Part shown: positions 63,021 through 64,000 of the stretch, piece after piece
How the letters are laid out: each line of letters starts with the position of its first letter
How positions within the stretch are numbered: position 1 is the first letter of the stretch
Assembly (NCBI RefSeq): GCF_964199965.1
Contig: NZ_CAXMZT010000005.1
Span: 186,001-250,000, forward strand
Source of the DNA: JAFIFT01 sp020051095
Lineage (GTDB): Bacteria; Pseudomonadota; Gammaproteobacteria; Legionellales; Legionellaceae
Length of the DNA stretch: 64,000 bases
Direction: 5' to 3'
The notes under the pieces: model-generated
What the model saw: only the letters and a program-made list of their open reading frames with translations
Told to the model about the DNA's origin: nothing
The model's database searches: none
Made by a program: the position numbers and the translations under genes

Positions 63021-64000
63021 GTGGATAGAGATACATTAAAAGAGCGGGCATTAGCCTATCATGCTGATCCAAAGCCAGGTAAACTGGGGATAACGCTTAC
63101 AAAGCCAACCAATACGCAAGATGATTTATCATTAGCTTACACCCCAGGTGTTGCTGAGCCTGTGCTTGCAATTGCCAAAGAGGAAAAAGCGGCCTATCTC
63201 TATACGGCGAAAGGAAATTTGGTTGCCGTGATGACCAATGGATCAGCTGTTTTGGGGCTCGGAGATGTTGGACCGCTAGCCAGCAAGCCGGTCATGGAGG
63301 GGAAAGCGGTTTTATTTAAGCGATTTGCCGATATTGATGTGTTTGATATTGAGATTGCCGCAGAGGATTCTGCCGCCTTCATCGCAACCGCTAAGCGAAT
63401 AGCACCGACATTCGGTGGCATCAATTTAGAAGATATCAAAGCCCCAGAGTGTTTTGAAATCGAACAAGTTCTGATTGATCAACTAAATATCCCCGTTTTT
63501 CATGACGATCAGCATGGAACGGCGATAGTCGTCGCGGCTGGGTTACTCAATGCCTTAGATCTGCAAAAGAAAAACATCAGTGATGTTAAGATCGTTTGCG
63601 TAGGAGCAGGAGCGGCTGGAATTGCCTCGATGCGTTTGTTGGTAGCATTGGGGGCTTCAAAAAGCAATATTCTACTACTGGACTCAAAGGGCGTAGTGCA
63701 TACAGGTCGGGAAGATTTAAATGCTTACAAGTTCGCCTTTGCTCGTGAAACCGACGCTCGCCATTTACCAGAAGCTTTGCAGGGAGCTGATGTCTTTATT
63801 GGTGTTGCTAAACCTGATTTGCTCGATGAGGCCTTGATCCAATCCATGGCTGACAGACCGATTATCTTTGCTTTATCAAACCCAAACCCTGAAGTAAGAC
63901 CTGATGTTGCAAATCGTGCTCGAAATGATTTAATATTGGCAACAGGGCGCAGTGATTATCCAAATCAAGTGAACAATGTATTATGTTTTCCTTACATCTT
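63021..64000 (+). CDS. NADP-dependent malic enzyme, N-terminal part (runs off window)
   Basis: The frame opens at a GTG at 63021 with AGGA ten bases upstream and remains open to the window end (about 326 codons). Motifs: SLAYTPGVAEPVLAI, MTNGSAVLGLGDVGPLASKPVMEGKAVLFKRFADIDVFDIEI, INLEDIKAPECFEIE, IPVFHDDQHGTAIVVAAGLLNAL, and the nucleotide-binding VCVGAGAAGIASMRLL. These are the catalytic Tyr, Lys and metal-binding Glu/Asp segments of malic enzymes. It converts malate to pyruvate and CO2. Whether the C-terminal phosphotransacetylase-like domain of MaeB is present lies outside the window. Confidence 0.92.
   Translation, partial: MDRDTLKERALAYHADPKPGKLGITLTKPTNTQDDLSLAYTPGVAEPVLAIAKEEKAAYLYTAKGNLVAVMTNGSAVLGLGDVGPLASKPVMEGKAVLFKRFADIDVFDIEIAAEDSAAFIATAKRIAPTFGGINLEDIKAPECFEIEQVLIDQLNIPVFHDDQHGTAIVVAAGLLNALDLQKKNISDVKIVCVGAGAAGIASMRLLVALGASKSNILLLDSKGVVHTGREDLNAYKFAFARETDARHLPEALQGADVFIGVAKPDLLDEALIQSMADRPIIFALSNPNPEVRPDVANRARNDLILATGRSDYPNQVNNVLCFPYI

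Noticed and set aside
1..64000. CRISPR array, tRNA or rRNA genes
   Set aside because: No regularly spaced direct repeats, and no tRNA or rRNA signature other than tmRNA ends, were seen on reading the gaps.

Overview
The window looks like chromosome of a Legionellales gammaproteobacterium (Legionella/Coxiella-like); this is inferred from protein content only. Pointers are an AT-rich composition, ankyrin-repeat and leucine-rich-repeat proteins of the kind these intracellular bacteria export as Dot/Icm effectors, a PagP (Rcp-type) lipid A palmitoyltransferase, a ubiD-fre-DUF2909 cluster, and a housekeeping block mnmG-rsmG-parA-parB. No rRNA, tRNA or CRISPR array was found; the only well supported RNA gene is tmRNA.

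Layout. 1-10.7 kb: an ankyrin protein with a central Cys-His-Asp protease-like core, a secreted nucleoside hydrolase, TerC and TSUP membrane proteins, and a small catabolic operon (YVTN-propeller/ligand-binding chimera, RraA-like aldolase, dienelactone hydrolase) divergent from a MarR regulator. 10.8-20.5 kb: an accessory array ending at ssrA. The 3' end of ssrA is repeated three more times at about 10.8, 13.5 and 17.2 kb, cutting the region into three segments of about 2.7, 3.7 and 2.8 kb that carry a RAYT relic with REPs and a secreted propeller, an AbiE toxin-antitoxin pair with a serine hydrolase, and HipBA with a pRiA4b ORF-3-like protein. No integrase gene is visible among them. 20.6-38.3 kb: a diguanylate cyclase, prlC, phrB, an operon lipoprotein-poxB-rpiA, a cystathionine beta-synthase of eukaryotic type, nfeD-slipin, a possible sRNA, fre-ubiD, a phosphodiesterase, pagP and an APC permease. 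38.5-47.8 kb: a roughly 2,000-residue LRR/transglutaminase-like/AAA protein divergent from a multi-pass membrane protein, then an SHMT-like enzyme beside a LysR remnant. 47.8-64 kb: conserved housekeeping genes (recN, nadK, typA, dus, rsmA, mnmG, rsmG, parA, parB, a CDP-alcohol phosphatidyltransferase, hda, rpmE, a malic enzyme cut by the window end) with two unknown genes between.

Intergenic spaces carry palindromic elements: a family with TATACCC...GGGTATA-like ends, a MITE-like 126-bp element, GTAG-type REPs around the RAYT, and a cluster of 12-bp motifs between pagP and the permease. The most notable observations are the ssrA-att segment array, the giant LRR/transglutaminase/AAA protein, and the ankyrin protein with a protease-like triad.
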